Shown here: positions 1 through 6,115 of the stretch, piece by piece | Position numbering within the stretch: the first letter of the stretch is position 1 | Layout: every line of letters begins with the position of its first letter | From: an uncultured Clostridia bacterium | GTDB lineage: Bacteria > Bacillota > Clostridia > TANB77 > CAG-508 | Direction of reading: 5' to 3' | DNA length: 8,855 bases | Assembly: GCA_947599995.1 (NCBI GenBank) | Contig: CANQFW010000060.1 | Span: 1-8,855, forward strand | The notes under the pieces: model-generated | Seen by the model: only the letters and a program-made list of their open reading frames with translations | The model's database searches: none | Told to the model about the DNA's origin: nothing | Translations under genes and position numbers: made by a program

Positions 1-196
1 ATTCTTCTGTACCAATATCATTTAAAATAGCCTTAGAATTTTGATCAGGCATACCAAATCTTTGAGATAAATATCTAAGTGAAGCTGCAAGCTCTCCATC
101 TGGACCACCATATTGACTTATTATAACTTTAGCCAAACGTGGGTCAGGATTTTTTATATTAATTGGATACTCCAATATTTTATTATAAGTCCACAT
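1..196 (-). CDS. cotJC: Spore coat protein CotJC, manganese-catalase family (partial, N-terminal 65 residues)
   Basis: The frame reads leftward from an ATG at 196 and runs off the window edge, giving 65 residues beginning MWTYNKILEYP. It closely resembles the start of CotJC, a ferritin-like protein of the manganese-catalase family that is incorporated into the spore coat. The blocks QYGGPDGELAA (28-38), LRYLSQR (40-46) and DIGTEE (60-65) are visible. Glu35 and Glu65 fall where the first two metal-ligand glutamates of manganese catalases lie; the remaining ligands would be outside the window. The start codon overlaps the last base of the cotJB stop (TAATG), and an AAGGGGG ribosome binding site lies 8 bases upstream inside cotJB, so the two genes are translationally coupled. 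Whether catalase activity is retained cannot be judged from this fragment. Confidence 0.93.
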   Translation of the reverse strand, partial: MWTYNKILEYPINIKNPDPRLAKVIISQYGGPDGELAASLRYLSQRFGMPDQNSKAILNDIGTEE

Positions 197-525
197 TAGT
201 AATTCCCCCTTTCCCAAGGCCATGGTTCCTCAAGCCATCTCCACTTATTACATGGAAAGTTTATTGTTAAAGGTCCATAGACTCTTTGATATTTATCTTG
301 CAATTCTTTCAATTCCTTACAATATTTTCTATGCAGACATAAAGCTTTTTCATCATCTGGATGAACATCTAAATATAGTCCAAGTTCTATTACAGCAAAT
401 TGATAACATTTTATTTTATTTGCTAATTCCCTTCTTTCATCTTCTTTGCAGTAATTTGAAGCTTTTTCAACATGTTCTTCTATCGCCTTACATGGGCAAT
501 TTCTATTTTCTAATTCTTCATTCAT
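196..525 (-). CDS. cotJB: Spore coat protein CotJB
   Basis: This 109-residue protein has the hallmarks of CotJB: a helical core with FAVIELGLYLDVHPDD (43-58), then KYQRVYGPL (78-86), and a Trp/Pro-rich tail containing WRW and EEPWPWE (about 95-105). CotJB is a small spore-coat component made in the mother cell with CotJA and CotJC. An in-frame ATG at 534 exists, but it sits 1 base from the AGGAGG motif at 541-536. The ATG at 525 is 10 bases away and forms an ATGA overlap with the cotJA stop, so 525 is the better start. It contains seven cysteines (10, 12, 26, 40, 63, 69, 92), more than I would expect for a CotJB, including NCPC near the N terminus. Confidence 0.92.
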   Translation of the reverse strand: MNEELENRNCPCKAIEEHVEKASNYCKEDERRELANKIKCYQFAVIELGLYLDVHPDDEKALCLHRKYCKELKELQDKYQRVYGPLTINFPCNKWRWLEEPWPWERGNY

Positions 526-890
526 GAGTTGCATCCCTCCTTTGGTGAATTCATACTTTCAATAAAAGCAATGTCCCTCATTGAATCGCATGGTCTATAA
601 GGGCTTACTAACTCTGGAAATATGGTTCCTTTTTTCAATCCAACACATGGTTTAAATGTTTCGTTCATAGTTTGTAATGGTACATAGCTTTGACTTAGCA
701 TTGGATTTTCTGGAAAAACATCATCATACTCTTCATCAAAACCGCATTCACAATCATAGTTATTGTTTTGGCAAGGACATTTGTTGTCACAAGCATCTTC
801 AATAGCTTCGCTGTTAGGGCAATTTGATGAATTAGAATCTGAATAATTATTGTTCATGCAAAAGCATCTTCTTCGTATACAATTCCTCAT
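522..890 (-). CDS. cotJA: Spore coat protein CotJA with cysteine-rich N-terminal extension
   Basis: The protein has 122 residues. The central part (about 64-98), with SYVPLQ, LKKGTIFPEL and a following SPY, matches the short CotJA domain, a spore-coat-associated protein. Around it are unusual parts: an N-terminal region of about 60 residues with nine cysteines (4, 9, 11, 24, 34, 38, 40, 47, 49) and many Asn and acidic residues, and a tail of about 24 residues after the domain with two more cysteines. The frame is open upstream to 938, but AAGGAGG at 904-898 lies 7 bases from the ATG at 890, so the start is set there. The stop overlaps the cotJB start (ATGA). As first gene of the operon it probably carries the mother-cell promoter proposed at 919-947. 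Confidence 0.88.
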   Translation of the reverse strand: MRNCIRRRCFCMNNNYSDSNSSNCPNSEAIEDACDNKCPCQNNNYDCECGFDEEYDDVFPENPMLSQSYVPLQTMNETFKPCVGLKKGTIFPELVSPYRPCDSMRDIAFIESMNSPKEGCNS

Positions 891-897
891 TTTCTTT

Positions 898-904
898 CCT
901 CCTT
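898..904 (-). promoter_or_regulatory. Ribosome binding site fixing the cotJA start
   Basis: AAGGAGG on the minus strand, 7 bases before the ATG at 890. It decides against the longer open frame that begins at 938. Confidence 0.85.
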
Positions 905-918
905 CGATTTTATAATAT

Positions 919-947
919 ATTTTATGACAATATACCACTTTATGTTA
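919..947 (-). promoter_or_regulatory. Candidate sigma-E promoter of cotJABC
   Basis: On the minus strand CATAAAAT (926-919) matches seven of eight positions of the sigma-E -10 consensus CATACA(A/C/T)T. An ATA-containing element (TAACATAA, 947-940) lies about 14 bases upstream, where a sigma-E -35 would sit. The -35 match is weak and the region is very AT-rich, so this is a proposal. It rests partly on the known sigma-E control of cotJ in Bacillus subtilis. The leader to the cotJA start would be about 20 bases. Confidence 0.35.
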
Positions 948-1028
948 CATTTATAAGATTTAAAATTATTTATTTGAGGTATTATATTCTTATAAAAAAG
1001 ATAGCAAATAGATAAGATTACATACTAG

Positions 1029-1078
1029 AAAACCTCAGGTAAATCAAATATACTATTGATTTACATCTGAGGTTTTTT
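1029..1078. terminator. Stem-loop terminator between the pfk unit and cotJ
   Basis: AAAACCTCAG (1029-1038) pairs with CTGAGGTTTT (1067-1076), and GTAAATCAA (1039-1047) pairs with TTGATTTAC (1056-1064). That is 19 bp with a two-base bulge and an 8-base loop. On the minus strand it lies about 87 bases past the stop of the 1165-1803 gene and is followed by TTTTCTAG. On the plus strand it is followed by a longer run of six T. It can therefore work in both directions; the natural client is the minus-strand pfk unit, and it insulates cotJ from it. The rest of 891-1164 holds only the proposed cotJA promoter and AT-rich sequence. Confidence 0.8.
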
Positions 1079-1164
1079 ATTTATCTAAAAATTATTATCT
1101 TATCTGAAATATTTTATTTCTAAAATCAATTTTGATATGTTTACATTCGAATCACGTTTTTCGT

Positions 1165-1803
1165 TCAAAGCTCTGCATAATTAGATGGTATTTCAAATAA
1201 ATCCTTATCAGCCAGGTATTTGCAATCAACTTTTAATAGTTCTTCATCATTCTCATCAATTATTGTTTTAATATATGCAATATCATTGCCTTTAAAGTAA
1301 AATCTTGTTTTCGACTTAACCTGTTCCTCTAAAGAAGTATTTAACATTAGAAAAGATTCCATATCTTCATATTCTTCATAATAGTACGTCTTCCCATATA
1401 TTTTTTCGTTACCTGTTGTATACTTTGACTCTTCAATATTTTTTAAGCCCTCTTCCAAGATATCTGCCTCTATTTCTTGTGCTTCGTTATTACTGTAGGT
1501 ATAATATTCTTCCTGCTCATGCATTACAAAATACGCATAACCATCTTTCACAAGTGTAGTTGTGTGTTCATTTCCAGATGTTACATCTATACTTCTAGAA
1601 CCATCTGATTTTGACATTATAAATTTCAAATTATCTTCACCTTTTTCTTCCATGGTAAATGTGTACTCGTTTGAATTAGTTATTTTTTCATACATAGCCT
1701 TAGTTCTGCCCTTTTTTTCACCTTTTAACAAAAAAATTATCGACATTACTAAGATCAAAATAAGACTTAAAAAAATTATCTTTGATATCTTCTGTTTTTT
1801 CAT
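1165..1803 (-). CDS. Membrane-anchored extracytoplasmic protein of unknown function
   Basis: This 212-residue protein has a basic N terminus (MKKQK), one hydrophobic segment (about 8-27) and then a hydrophilic, acidic, Tyr- and Glu-rich domain. The hydrophobic segment has no lipobox cysteine, so it looks like an uncleaved signal anchor that exports the C-terminal domain. The domain alternates short beta-like stretches (YTFTMEE, KFIMSK, YAYFVMHE, TRFYFKGNDIAYIKTI) and ends with LFEIPSNYAEL. That layout recalls the LolA/LppX-like lipoproteins common in Clostridia, but I cannot assign a family. The start is 7 bp after the pfk stop, and its ribosome binding site (AGGAG) lies in the last pfk codons about 12 bases upstream, so it is most likely cotranscribed with and coupled to pfk. 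No link to glycolysis is evident from the protein itself. Confidence 0.78.
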   Translation of the reverse strand: MKKQKISKIIFLSLILILVMSIIFLLKGEKKGRTKAMYEKITNSNEYTFTMEEKGEDNLKFIMSKSDGSRSIDVTSGNEHTTTLVKDGYAYFVMHEQEEYYTYSNNEAQEIEADILEEGLKNIEESKYTTGNEKIYGKTYYYEEYEDMESFLMLNTSLEEQVKSKTRFYFKGNDIAYIKTIIDENDEELLKVDCKYLADKDLFEIPSNYAEL

Positions 1804-1810
1804 ATCTTTT

Positions 1811-2947
1811 TTAATCTCCTAAACATATTCCTATATTTCTTGCAGTTTTTACTAAATCGTCATCTAGTCTTACAGTTTTCATATTACTTTCAGCTGTTCC
1901 ACCTTCTACTGCACCTATTACTTTATTATTTCCTACAACATCTTCTAATGATACATAGTCTAGTTTTCCGTTTTTTAACACAGTTAGTACATTAAACGTT
2001 CCATTTAATGCAAGTTCCATGGCTTTAGATCCATATTTTGTTGACAAGACTCTGTCTGTAGCAGTTGGTGTTCCTCCTCTTTGCATATATCCTAAGGTAG
2101 TATTTCTAGAAATCAATCCAGTTTTAGCCTCCAATATTTTAGCTACTTGTTCCCCTGCTCCACCAAGCTGAATGTTAATTACTCCTGAGCCTCCTTGTCT
2201 TGTATCTTTCACAGATATACTTCCTCCTTTAGGGAAAGCGCCTTCGGATACGACCACAACACTAAAATTTTTACCAATAGATTGCCTTTGTTTTACTTTT
2301 TGTACTACTTTTTCTATATCGTATGGAATTTCTGGTATTAGGGCAACATCTGCTCCTCCTGCTATGGCAGATTCTAGCGCTATCCATCCAGCATATCTTC
2401 CCATGACTTCTAAAACCATTATTCTGTTATGAGTTTCAGCTGTTGTATGAAGTCTATCTAGAGCATCTGTTGCTACAGACACTGCTGTATTGTATCCAAA
2501 TGTAACATCTGTGCATGCAACATCATTATCAATTGTCTTTGGTACACCTATTACATTTATCCCTCTTAAAGAAAAATCTCTTGCAGATTTTTGTGTGCTA
2601 TCTCCTCCTAAAGTAAATAAACAATCTATCTCATCATTTTTTAAATTATCTACACATACTTGTGATAAATCTTTATAAACTTCTTTTCCATTTTCTATCA
2701 CTTTATAATTAAATACATTAGAATTTAATGAAGAACCAATTATCGCTCCACCTTTATGCAAGATTCCAGATGCTTCCTTTGATTTATCTAGTCTTATATA
2801 ATTATTTTTAAGTAACCCATTAAAACCATCTACAAATCCATAGCATTCTACTCCTGCTTTCTCCGCCGTTCTAGTTATTGCTCTAATAACAGCATTTAGC
2901 CCTGGAGCATCTCCTCCATTTATTAATATTCCAACTTTCTTTAGCAT
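1811..2947 (-). CDS. pfkA: 6-phosphofructokinase (PFKA family, K124-type; phosphoryl donor uncertain)
   Basis: This cytoplasmic enzyme phosphorylates fructose 6-phosphate to fructose 1,6-bisphosphate, the committing step of glycolysis. The 378 residues carry the family motifs in order: NGGDAPGLNAVIR (10-22), TLGGDST (112-118), PKTIDND (136-142, catalytic Asp140), VMGRYAGWIALE (181-192), VVSEGAF (232-238) and LGYMQRGGTPTATDR (285-299). It is longer than the roughly 320-residue E. coli enzyme, as is usual for K124-type enzymes. Lys137 is at E. coli position 124, where Lys is typical of PPi-dependent and mixed-substrate enzymes. Ser117 is at position 104, where ATP enzymes have Gly and PPi enzymes Asp. 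Tyr286 replaces the substrate-contacting His249. ATP or PPi use is therefore not decidable by eye. The ATG follows GGAGAGG, and a sigma-A promoter at 3050-3078 drives it with a leader of about 95 bases. Confidence 0.93.
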   Translation of the reverse strand: MLKKVGILINGGDAPGLNAVIRAITRTAEKAGVECYGFVDGFNGLLKNNYIRLDKSKEASGILHKGGAIIGSSLNSNVFNYKVIENGKEVYKDLSQVCVDNLKNDEIDCLFTLGGDSTQKSARDFSLRGINVIGVPKTIDNDVACTDVTFGYNTAVSVATDALDRLHTTAETHNRIMVLEVMGRYAGWIALESAIAGGADVALIPEIPYDIEKVVQKVKQRQSIGKNFSVVVVSEGAFPKGGSISVKDTRQGGSGVINIQLGGAGEQVAKILEAKTGLISRNTTLGYMQRGGTPTATDRVLSTKYGSKAMELALNGTFNVLTVLKNGKLDYVSLEDVVGNNKVIGAVEGGTAESNMKTVRLDDDLVKTARNIGICLGD

Positions 2948-2981
2948 CTTTATCCTCTCCTCTTAATTAATTTTTTCCGAT

Positions 2982-3028
2982 TTTGATTTTTTCATTCTAT
3001 TTTTCCGTATATTTTTAAAAAAATCAAA
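2982..3028 (-). other. AT-rich hairpin in the pfk leader RNA
   Basis: On the minus strand TTTGATTTTTT (3028-3018) can pair perfectly over 11 bp with AAAAAATCAAA (2992-2982), enclosing a 25-base loop. It lies inside the predicted leader, between the promoter and the ribosome binding site. No T run follows it, so it is not an intrinsic terminator. The arm is almost all A-T, so chance is a real alternative in this base composition. An octamer CGGAAAAA occurs twice nearby, once in the loop and once after the stem. Confidence 0.35.
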
Positions 3029-3049
3029 TTGTGTATTTTTATGTTTTTG

Positions 3050-3078
3050 ATTATATCATTTAGAGTTTTTTAATGCAA
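3050..3078 (-). promoter_or_regulatory. Sigma-A promoter of the pfk unit
   Basis: TTGCAT (3078-3073), a spacer of exactly 17 bases, then a perfect TATAAT (3055-3050). Transcription should start near 3043, giving a leader of about 95 bases. Confidence 0.75.
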
Positions 3079-3228
3079 TAATTTTATATATTTTTTTTGC
3101 TCAACTATTTAGAAGCTAATGTGCATATTAAAATACACTACCTAAACTGCAATAATAGTAATAATTTATCTTAAGCTCTTAGCCTTAATTGGATTATATA
3201 TTTTTCACTGATGTGTTATTAGATTTCC

Positions 3229-3257
3229 TTGACTTTTTTTTCACTAATTAATATAAT
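3229..3257 (+). promoter_or_regulatory. Sigma-A promoter of the tyrosine recombinase gene
   Basis: TTGACT (3229-3234), 17-base spacer, perfect TATAAT (3252-3257). Predicted start of transcription near 3264, about 25 bases before the ATG. Confidence 0.8.
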
Positions 3258-3275
3258 TACACTATAAATCAAATT

Positions 3276-3281
3276 GGAGGG
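3276..3281 (+). promoter_or_regulatory. Ribosome binding site fixing the recombinase start
   Basis: GGAGGG, 7-8 bases before the ATG at 3289. A TTG at 3274 in the same frame would extend the protein by five residues, but it abuts this ribosome binding site and cannot use it. Confidence 0.85.
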
Positions 3282-3288
3282 AAAATCA

Positions 3289-4269
3289 ATGATAGAAAGA
3301 GAAAAAAATCCAGAATATCTAAATAGTTTTTTAGACTACATGATAACAATTCAAAATAAATCACAAAATACAGTAAAAGAATATAATTATGATTTAGCTA
3401 CTTTTTTAAAATTTATTAAGATACATTTTAAATTAACAGAAGAGACCAACTTTTCTCTAATTCAGTATTCAGATCTATCAATTGATACAATTAAAAGAAT
3501 ACAATTGGATGACATTCATGCTTTTTTATCATATCTTACAGTTAATTTTCATAGCAAAGCTGCTACTCGTTCTAGAAAAGTATCTAGTTTAAGAGTTTTT
3601 TTTAACTTTTTGTGTTTAAAAAACTTTATTGAAATAAATCCAACTCAAAATTTGGAGACACCAAAACTTGATAGAAGACTTCCCAAATATCTTAGTCTAG
3701 ACCAAAGTAGAAAATTATTAGATGTTGCATTAGATGAGGACAATAGAAATTATGAACGAAATTACGCCATAACTACTTTATTTTTAAATTGCGGGATGCG
3801 TCTTTCAGAGCTTGTAGGAATAAATATAAAAGATATTAATTTCTCCGAATGTCAGATGAATGTAATAGGTAAAGGAAATAAAGAAAGGACTATATATCTA
3901 AATAAAGCATGCATAAATGCTATTAATAATTATCTATGTGTTAGACCAAAAGAAGGAATAAAAAAAGATAATAAAAATTCTCATGAAGCTTTATTTCTAA
4001 GTGAGCGTCGCCAGCGTATATCAAGGAGAAACGTTCAGGAAATAATTTATAGAGAGTTAACACAAGCAGGTTTAGATACGAAAAAGTATTCTGTACATAA
4101 ATTGAGGCATACTGCTGCTACCTTAATGTACCAATACGGTAATGTCGACATTAGAGCATTGCAAGAGCTTTTAGGACACGAAAGTATTTCTACTACTGAA
4201 ATTTATACCCATGTAAGCAATGAGCAGGTTCGCGATGCTGTTGAAAGAAATCCTTTAGCAAATTTGTAA
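3289..4269 (+). CDS. xerC: Xer-family tyrosine site-specific recombinase (XerC/XerD-like)
   Basis: This 326-residue tyrosine recombinase is intact. Residues about 8-110 form the SAM-like core-binding domain (LNSFLDYM, TVKEYNYDL, RKVSSLRVFFNFL). The catalytic domain follows from about 135. The full catalytic set is visible: Arg171 in CGMRLSEL, Lys195 in IGKGNKER, His270 and Arg273 in HKLRH, His297 in LLGHESISTT, and the nucleophile Tyr306 in IYTHV. Such enzymes resolve chromosome dimers at dif or integrate mobile DNA. The GKGNKER and LGHESISTTEIYTHV blocks and the housekeeping neighbours favour a Xer role. It is longer than the usual 295-300 residues, with a polar insertion at about 46-70 in the N-domain and another at about 219-233. 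It has its own promoter and is the only plus-strand gene here. No attachment site, excisionase or phage gene is visible. XerC, XerD and a mobile-element integrase cannot be told apart by eye. Confidence 0.9.
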   Translation: MIEREKNPEYLNSFLDYMITIQNKSQNTVKEYNYDLATFLKFIKIHFKLTEETNFSLIQYSDLSIDTIKRIQLDDIHAFLSYLTVNFHSKAATRSRKVSSLRVFFNFLCLKNFIEINPTQNLETPKLDRRLPKYLSLDQSRKLLDVALDEDNRNYERNYAITTLFLNCGMRLSELVGINIKDINFSECQMNVIGKGNKERTIYLNKACINAINNYLCVRPKEGIKKDNKNSHEALFLSERRQRISRRNVQEIIYRELTQAGLDTKKYSVHKLRHTAATLMYQYGNVDIRALQELLGHESISTTEIYTHVSNEQVRDAVERNPLANL

Positions 4270-4281
4270 ATTTCAATTAAA

Positions 4282-4321
4282 AAGGTTTCATTTTCTACCT
4301 TTTGGTAAAAAATGAAACCTT
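4282..4321. terminator. Shared terminator between convergent recombinase and pepF
   Basis: AAGGTTTCATTTT plus TACC (4282-4299) pairs with GGTA plus AAAATGAAACCTT (4304-4321), with one small irregularity and a TTTT loop. On the minus strand the stem is followed by a T run (CCTTTTTAATT), so it is a good terminator for pepF. On the plus strand only TCTCT follows, so for the recombinase transcript it may mainly act as a 3' stabilising hairpin. It fills the 54-bp gap between the two stops. Confidence 0.85.
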
Positions 4322-4323
4322 CT

Positions 4324-6087
4324 CTACATTACCTCTTTCAATTCCTCAATTAATTCTTTATAAAAGTCAATAGCACCTTCATATGTTCCAATATCTTCTA
4401 AATCAACATCAACCATTTTTAGTAATTCTACTGATTTCTTTGTACATCCCATACTTAGCATTTGTATATACTTTTCTACATATTCTGGTCCTTTATTTAA
4501 TATATTTTTTGCAATTACAATTGCAGCTGAGATTCCTGTTGCATATTTGTATACATAAAATGGAGTGTAAAAATGTGGTATTCGCGCCCATTCATATTTA
4601 ATATTTTCATCTATTACAACATCTTTTCCAAAATATTCCTCATTTAATTTATAATACATATCATTTAATTCTTCAGATGATAGCATTTCTCCTTGTTCAA
4701 TTCTGTAATGAACCTTTGCTTCAAACTCTGCAAACATGGTTTGCCTAAATAATGTTGCTCTAATCATTTCTAGCAATTCATATATAATAGTAGCCTTTTT
4801 TTCCTTATTATCTTCATGTTCTATTTGATATTTTGCAAGAAGAATCTCGTTTGTTGTAGACGCTATTTCTGCAACCATTATTGTATAATTACTATCTATT
4901 ATGTTTTGATTCTTGTTAGAATAATATGTGTGCATACTATGGCCAAGTTCATGTGCTATTGTGCTTACATCTCTTTTATTTGAAATAAAATTAGTAAGCA
5001 CATATGGGTGAACTCCATATACTCCCATGCTATATGCTCCACCTCTTTTGTTTGGCTTTTCATATACATCTATCCATGAATTGTCAAATGCTTCATTTAA
5101 TTTTTTTGTGTATTCTTCTCCTAACATACTAAGAGCATTTAAAACTTCCTTCTTTGCGTCTTCAAAAGAAATTTCATCATCTTCTTTTTCTATTGGATTT
5201 ACATATATATCATATAAATGCATCTGGTCTTTTTTTAAAAGCTGTTTTTTTAATTTCATAAAATTATGATTCACATTCATCTTTTTATGAACCGCTTCTA
5301 TTAAGGCATCATAAACCTTCATGCTAGAATCATCTTTATCTACTGCCATAGCCAGTGACGACTCATATTTTCTAACTCTTGCTGTTATTGTATTTTCTCT
5401 TGCTCTTGCTAAATACAGCTCAGTAATCGTATTTATGAATTCACTATACTTTTTATACATTAAATTAAATGCTTGAATTCTGACATTTTCATCTCTATCT
5501 TTTAGAAATTTTGTGTAGGTAGCATCTGTCATTTCTACTTCATTTTGGTCTGTTAACTTTATTTTGCCAAATTTGAATTCAGTATTTGTTAATATATCAT
5601 AAGTGTTCTCCATATTGCTAAGAATTTGAGAATAATTTGCAAGTATATTTTCCTCTTCTTTACTTAGGATGTGTTTTTTTTCATCTACGATTTTTTTAAG
5701 TATTCGTTCATATCTTTTTAAATATTTATTTTCATCTATAAATCCTAAGATTATTTTTTCATCTAAATTCGTTATTTCTGGTGTTATAAATGCTGTGACT
5801 TTTTCGAACTCTGTACCAATATCTTCTACTTTTTTATATAATTTTATATTATTGCTATCTGCCATATTTAGATGAAAATTTAACATTCCATATGCATATA
5901 TTTTTTCATACAATTCTAATGATTTTTCATAAAAATTGTAACATTCATATATGTTTTGAGCTGAATTTAATTTTCCTTGATATTCTTTAATTTTTTGTAG
6001 ATTTTCTCTTAATTGATCTTGAGAATTCAAAAAGTCCTTTTCTTCTTTAAAGATATCCTTTAAATTCCAATTATAATTTTCTCCCAC
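4324..6087 (-). CDS. pepF: Oligoendopeptidase F (M3B family zinc metallopeptidase)
   Basis: This cytoplasmic zinc endopeptidase cleaves short oligopeptides during peptide turnover and nutrition. The 587 residues are close to the usual PepF length of about 600. The zinc site HELGH is at 379-383 (STIAHELGHSMH), and the third ligand is probably Glu407 in MVAEIASTTNE. The conserved C-terminal substrate-pocket region, IPHFYTPFYVYKYATG, is at 503-518. The helical N-terminal cap region is complete. The start is a GTG at 6087, with AGGAGG 8 bases upstream; the sequence begins MGENYNWNLKDIF, typical of the family. It lies 28 bp after the membrane-protein gene at 6116-7690 with no promoter between, so the two are probably cotranscribed. 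Nothing in it looks truncated or unusual. No signal peptide is seen. Confidence 0.95.
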   Translation of the reverse strand: MGENYNWNLKDIFKEEKDFLNSQDQLRENLQKIKEYQGKLNSAQNIYECYNFYEKSLELYEKIYAYGMLNFHLNMADSNNIKLYKKVEDIGTEFEKVTAFITPEITNLDEKIILGFIDENKYLKRYERILKKIVDEKKHILSKEEENILANYSQILSNMENTYDILTNTEFKFGKIKLTDQNEVEMTDATYTKFLKDRDENVRIQAFNLMYKKYSEFINTITELYLARARENTITARVRKYESSLAMAVDKDDSSMKVYDALIEAVHKKMNVNHNFMKLKKQLLKKDQMHLYDIYVNPIEKEDDEISFEDAKKEVLNALSMLGEEYTKKLNEAFDNSWIDVYEKPNKRGGAYSMGVYGVHPYVLTNFISNKRDVSTIAHELGHSMHTYYSNKNQNIIDSNYTIMVAEIASTTNEILLAKYQIEHEDNKEKKATIIYELLEMIRATLFRQTMFAEFEAKVHYRIEQGEMLSSEELNDMYYKLNEEYFGKDVVIDENIKYEWARIPHFYTPFYVYKYATGISAAIVIAKNILNKGPEYVEKYIQMLSMGCTKKSVELLKMVDVDLEDIGTYEGAIDFYKELIEELKEVM

Positions 6088-6115
6088 TTTAGTTTCCTCC
6101 TATAAAAATATATTA

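Larger units (their letters stand above)
2948..3288. other. Divergent intergenic region between pfk and the recombinase gene
   Basis: This 341-bp gene-free stretch is very AT-rich. It holds the minus-strand pfk promoter (3050-3078) and pfk leader, the plus-strand recombinase promoter (3229-3257) and about 150 bp between the two. In the middle part I find no open frame, tRNA or convincing operator. A weak imperfect palindrome begins at 3121 (GTGCATATT...ATACAC). I also see no sequence resembling the Firmicutes dif site, although the recombinase gene is next door. Confidence 0.7.

Noticed and set aside
222..527. Plus-strand open frame of 101 codons
   Set aside because: It lies entirely opposite cotJB, has no ribosome binding site, and its Leu/Phe/Ile-rich product is what AT-rich antisense sequence gives.
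1562..1822. Plus-strand open frame opposite the membrane-anchored protein gene
   Set aside because: It is a shadow of the gene at 1165-1803, with no promoter or ribosome binding site and no recognisable domain.
3121..3138. Imperfect palindrome GTGCATATT...ATACAC as a possible operator
   Set aside because: Several mismatches, very AT-rich, and no match to a regulator site that I know; chance is sufficient.
2948..3288. A dif or attachment site beside the recombinase gene
   Set aside because: I looked for two 11-bp arms resembling the Firmicutes dif consensus around a 6-bp centre and found none.
5027..5269. Plus-strand frames opposite pepF (also at 4383 and 5669)
   Set aside because: They mirror a well-supported pepF coding frame; their composition is low-complexity and translation signals are absent.
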